Assembly: GCA_020073465.1 (NCBI GenBank)
Contig: JAIQFC010000002.1
Location: forward strand, 124,001 to 188,000
Direction of reading: 5' to 3'
Length of the DNA: 64,000 nucleotides
From: Terriglobia bacterium
GTDB lineage: Bacteria; Acidobacteriota; Terriglobia; Terriglobales; Acidobacteriaceae
Positions 61,294-64,000 of this stretch are shown piece by piece; position 1 is the first letter of the stretch, and each line of letters opens with the position of its first letter. The notes below the pieces were generated by a model, which ran no database searches, had not been told where the DNA came from, and saw nothing but the letters and a program-made list of their open reading frames with translations. The translations under genes and the position numbers were made by a program.

Positions 61294-62748
61294 CTACTTT
61301 CCGGCAAAGGTCGCGGTTTGGGTTGGTGCGGAGACCACGAGTTGCGGTTTCAACTCCTTCTTGATTTCTTCCACCAGCTTCTGAAACTTCTGCTCGAAGG
61401 CATCTCGATTGCGGTTTGCGGTGCCGCCGATCCAAAGCACCATGTGGCCCCGTGAGTCGAGCGTCGGTATAGCCCAGAAACGCATGTGAACCATATAGAA
61501 AACGCAGGTAAGGCCGATGCCCATCAGGATCACGCCGGCCCAGACCGCCCATTGGCCGGGCTCATGCGAGACCTGCAGTCCGGTGTAGTTCACCGTCTTC
61601 AGGTCCCGCGGCTGGAAAGTGTAGGGGGAGGATGCGTTCTCGGCGAATCCGGGAATCTCGGGCAGCCAGACGTTGACGCTGGCCTTGGTTCCCGCTTTTT
61701 GGGAAGTGACGATCAAGTGAGCCGCGGGATTCACCACGTCGTTGCTGCGGGCGTAGACGCGGCCGTCCTGAACCACATAGTCAGGGATGAACTCGGCGAG
61801 CTGGACCGATGTGTCGGCATCGAGCACGACCGTCTGGTTCAGAGCGAGTGAAATCTCGCGTGCCCCCCCAGTCCCACTGGTGGGATTCGCAGTGAGGATC
61901 AGCCGATCGAGTTTTCCGGTGCTGCCATAGCTTGCCTGGTAGAAGCGCAGGCCGGCATACACCAGCGGATCATTCACCACGATTTCCTTGCGCTCGACCT
62001 CGCGGCCCTGGTCGACGACCGCCAGCTTCGACCACCACCGTTTGGGCGTGCCGTCGGTGTAGGTCTCCTCTCCGGTTGAGTCGCAACGTACGGCGAAGGG
62101 CATGGATTTCACGGCGCCACTGCGTAACGCGACTTCGTTGCTCTGTGAGCCAGGGGTCAGCGTGAGGAATCCGTGCCAGCCGTAAAGCGCGTCCACGATG
62201 CCTCCGAGAAAGATCAGCAGGAGGCTGGCGTGCACGATGTATACCGCCATCTCTGAAATGCGGTTGCGCTCGGCGAAAAGCGAGAAGCTCCGGGTCCGCA
62301 CAATTCTTTCCGACCTCAAGCCCAGGTGCCGCAACGCATGTTCGGCCGCGCCCAGCCCTTGCTCCTCATCGGCGATCGGAATCTGGGCTTGCGTCGGCAA
62401 TACTCGACGGAAATTCTCGTCGGGACTCTTGTAGGGACGAGCGAAGTACCGCCAGGAGTTGGGGAAGCGCTGCACCGACGCCGCGATGATGCTCAGGCTA
62501 ACCAAAACCAGCAAAGAGACGAACCAGCGGGCATGGAACACGTCGGTGAGCCCAGTAATATCGAGGATGCGCAGCATCTGCGGCGAGTAGGCGCGCTGCA
62601 TGTCGTCTGGCTCCGTCATCGGACGCTGCAGAATCACCGTGCCAGCAGCGGAGAAAATCACGACCAGGATGATGAGAACCACGCCAGTCTTGATGGAACT
62701 GAGGGTTTGCCAGATTTTGCGATACCCGGAGCGAAGTGACAGAGCCAT
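61294..62748 (-). CDS. resB: System II cytochrome c maturation protein ResB
   Basis: 484-residue membrane protein of the ResB/Ccs1 family. N-terminal helices ([20 protein letters not shown] and others) carry the conserved SIKTxxxLI start. A large extracytoplasmic domain (about 200-400) follows, with [17 protein letters not shown], the signature of this family, and a final helix ([19 protein letters not shown]). It works with CcsA to transfer haem to apocytochromes. A GAGGAA site lies in front of the ATG. It is divergent from the multihaem cytochrome gene, whose product needs this machinery. Confidence 0.93.
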   Translation of the reverse strand: MALSLRSGYRKIWQTLSSIKTGVVLIILVVIFSAAGTVILQRPMTEPDDMQRAYSPQMLRILDITGLTDVFHARWFVSLLVLVSLSIIAASVQRFPNSWRYFARPYKSPDENFRRVLPTQAQIPIADEEQGLGAAEHALRHLGLRSERIVRTRSFSLFAERNRISEMAVYIVHASLLLIFLGGIVDALYGWHGFLTLTPGSQSNEVALRSGAVKSMPFAVRCDSTGEETYTDGTPKRWWSKLAVVDQGREVERKEIVVNDPLVYAGLRFYQASYGSTGKLDRLILTANPTSGTGGAREISLALNQTVVLDADTSVQLAEFIPDYVVQDGRVYARSNDVVNPAAHLIVTSQKAGTKASVNVWLPEIPGFAENASSPYTFQPRDLKTVNYTGLQVSHEPGQWAVWAGVILMGIGLTCVFYMVHMRFWAIPTLDSRGHMVLWIGGTANRNRDAFEQKFQKLVEEIKKELKPQLVVSAPTQTATFAGK

Positions 62749-63143
62749 GACTTTCCTCGTCTCGCTTGGGCGAATGCACGTTCCGCGCCAGAGTCAGGCG
62801 CTCCAGTCAAGTCGTGTAGGATCAATGAGTTGACATCGTGCTGGGCGCTGTAAGGAGTCTCTGCGTGAGGCATAACACTCATTCGCAGGCGGTAGGGCTG
62901 CGAATTTCACCCAGTACGCGCAAGCCTGTGATTTCAATCACAAATCTCAAAATGACGTGCGTTATTTCACCAGCGTCAGTGTGGGAGAAGGCCCATTCTG
63001 GGGCTAACAAAGGTTCTGTGGAAATCCTCAGCAGCGAGGGTTAGCTTTGTAACATGCCTTTGTTGCAATAAGTTACAGGTCGAAGATCGGAATCAGGAGG
63101 GGTACGAAACTAAGGTCGGGCTCGTGCACATACATGGTCGGCA
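62749..63143. other. Divergent intergenic region, resB to multihaem cytochrome
   Basis: 395 bases with no recognised gene. It must hold the divergent promoters. A ribosome-site-like GGAGGGG lies at 63096-63102, but no ATG follows within the normal distance. No -10/-35 pair is obvious. Confidence 0.5.
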
Positions 63144-64000
63144 ATGCTACGCGGATGCACAAGCCGACCGAGTTCGAGCCTGCGGGCGAGCTGCCAGCGA
63201 ACCACGGCTATTCTGCCCTCCCTCATTCTGTCCCTTGTCGCCGCGGTTACGCCGACATTTGCCAAGACCCACCCGGTTCCGCTCGACAAGAACGTTGATG
63301 CGGCGAAGTGCCTCGAGTGTCACGAAGATAAGACCAATGGAAAAGCAGTTCACTCGGCGATCGCTGCGGGATGCCTGAGCTGTCACGAAGTTCGCACGGT
63401 TCGCGATGTCACGCATATCAAGCTGACGGAAGTCACGCCGGTCAAGCTCTGTCTCCAATGCCACGCCGACAAAGATGCGACACAGATTAAGGGACAGATC
63501 CACCCGCCCGCAGTTCGAGACTGCCTCAAGTGCCACGACCCCCATACTTCCGCCAATAAGAATCAGTTGCTGAAGCCTGTATCCGGAAGCAAAGGCGAGA
63601 ACCTCTGTCTGCAATGCCATGCGATTGGCGTGAACTCACCGGAGAAGGGCAGCCACCACGCCGCGCTCGACATGGGATGCGACACGTGCCACGTCACGCA
63701 CAAGACCGGCGCCAGCTCGGAGCGCGAATTCAAGTTCCACCTGACCAAGACCTCTCCCGCTCTGTGCCTTGATTGCCACGACGCGAAGGACGCGGCCCTG
63801 GCAAAGGCGCATCACGGTCAGCCATTCGAGAAAGCGGACTGCCTGGCTTGCCACGATCCTCACGAGTCAGCCCGTCCGAAGCTGATCCAGAAGTTCGTGC
63901 ACATGCCGTTCGGCGAGGGACAATGCGAGGTCTGCCACCAGGCGCCGAAGGACGGCAAGGTGGTTCTGACCGCCGCCAACGCGAAAGCCCTCTGCGTAAC
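63144..64000 (+). CDS. Multihaem cytochrome c, partial (runs off the window)
   Basis: An exported protein whose visible 285 residues carry nine CXXCH haem motifs (CLECH, CLSCH, CLQCH, CLKCH, CLQCH, CDTCH, CLDCH, CLACH, CECVCH-like CEVCH). Several are followed by DP or ED as in doubled-CXXCH/c3-type cytochromes. It starts with a basic region and a hydrophobic signal segment (AILPSLILSLVAAVTPTFA). Such proteins move electrons through the periplasm or across the outer membrane. The ATG at 63144 lacks a clear ribosome site, so the start is tentative. The reading frame is open to the right edge of the window. It is divergent from resB/ccsA. Confidence 0.85.
   Translation, partial: MLRGCTSRPSSSLRASCQRTTAILPSLILSLVAAVTPTFAKTHPVPLDKNVDAAKCLECHEDKTNGKAVHSAIAAGCLSCHEVRTVRDVTHIKLTEVTPVKLCLQCHADKDATQIKGQIHPPAVRDCLKCHDPHTSANKNQLLKPVSGSKGENLCLQCHAIGVNSPEKGSHHAALDMGCDTCHVTHKTGASSEREFKFHLTKTSPALCLDCHDAKDAALAKAHHGQPFEKADCLACHDPHESARPKLIQKFVHMPFGEGQCEVCHQAPKDGKVVLTAANAKALCV

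Noticed and set aside
1..64000. Insertion sequences, prophage or integrative elements
   Set aside because: No transposase, integrase, phage structural gene or tRNA-flanked attachment pair was recognised.

Overview
The window looks like a chromosomal segment of an Acidobacteriota member (Terriglobia/Koribacter-like soil bacterium) or a close relative. That placement is inferred from gene content: an ADOP-type duplicated MacB/FtsX permease, a very large Oar-like TonB-dependent receptor next to a LacI regulator, a DUF2934 protein, Ig-like secreted proteins with an internal membrane segment, a secretin fused to a cohesin domain, Ser/Thr kinases with TolB/TPR tails, and GC-rich DNA with short dispersed intergenic repeats. 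No rRNA, tRNA, CRISPR array, prophage or insertion sequence was recognised.

Layout. 0-7.2 kb (all minus strand): ADOP permease preceded by a collapsed remnant of a second ADOP gene, an Ig-like secreted protein, an AsmA-family protein and a periplasmic TPR protein. 7.2-12.2 kb (plus): LacI regulator and a 1196-residue TonB-dependent receptor with a candidate promoter/operator and a strong leader hairpin. 12.2-20 kb: PLP-dependent Cys/Met metabolism enzyme (minus), then a plus-strand run of SDR, class I aminotransferase, exported amidohydrolase, cupin, threonine synthase and homoserine kinase. 20-29.1 kb (minus): DinB-like exported protein, MFS exporter, APC permease, exported PIG-L deacetylase and a Ser/Thr kinase with a clear sigma70 promoter. 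29.4-35.6 kb: a DUF2934 protein, then a compact minus-strand set made of two ATP-grasp-type proteins, an M29-type peptidase, a GCS2-type carboxylate-amine ligase, a small membrane protein and an esterase-D-fold hydrolase. This is the best candidate for an undescribed amide/peptide or low-molecular-weight thiol pathway. 35.8-38.7 kb: TPR protein translationally coupled to a ClC channel. 38.8-47.3 kb: secreted proteins, M17 and M1 aminopeptidases, a membrane protein and an Smr-domain protein. 47.4-52.2 kb: a frameshifted pseudogene, smpB, and a secretin plus two pseudopilins. 52.4-64 kb: a monohaem cytochrome c, a glutamyl-tRNA reductase homologue lacking its catalytic cysteine, a lipoprotein, a sigma54 response regulator, a mazEF module, a histidine kinase, the system II cytochrome c maturation pair CcsA/ResB, and a multihaem cytochrome c (nine CXXCH motifs visible) running off the right edge.

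How the parts fit together. Envelope and extracytoplasmic functions dominate (TonB uptake, secretin/pseudopilins, exported hydrolases, c-type cytochromes and their maturation). Threonine biosynthesis is represented by adjacent thrC and thrB. The NtrC-like regulator and NtrB-like kinase flank mazEF on one strand, and the kinase overlaps ccsA, so signalling and cytochrome maturation may be co-expressed. The most noteworthy points are the Cys-less GluTR homologue, the 29.8-35.6 kb ligase/peptidase/esterase cluster, the collapsed ADOP copy, the decayed secreted-protein gene behind smpB, and two families of short dispersed repeats, one of which sits in the same inter-gene position twice and supplies a stop codon.
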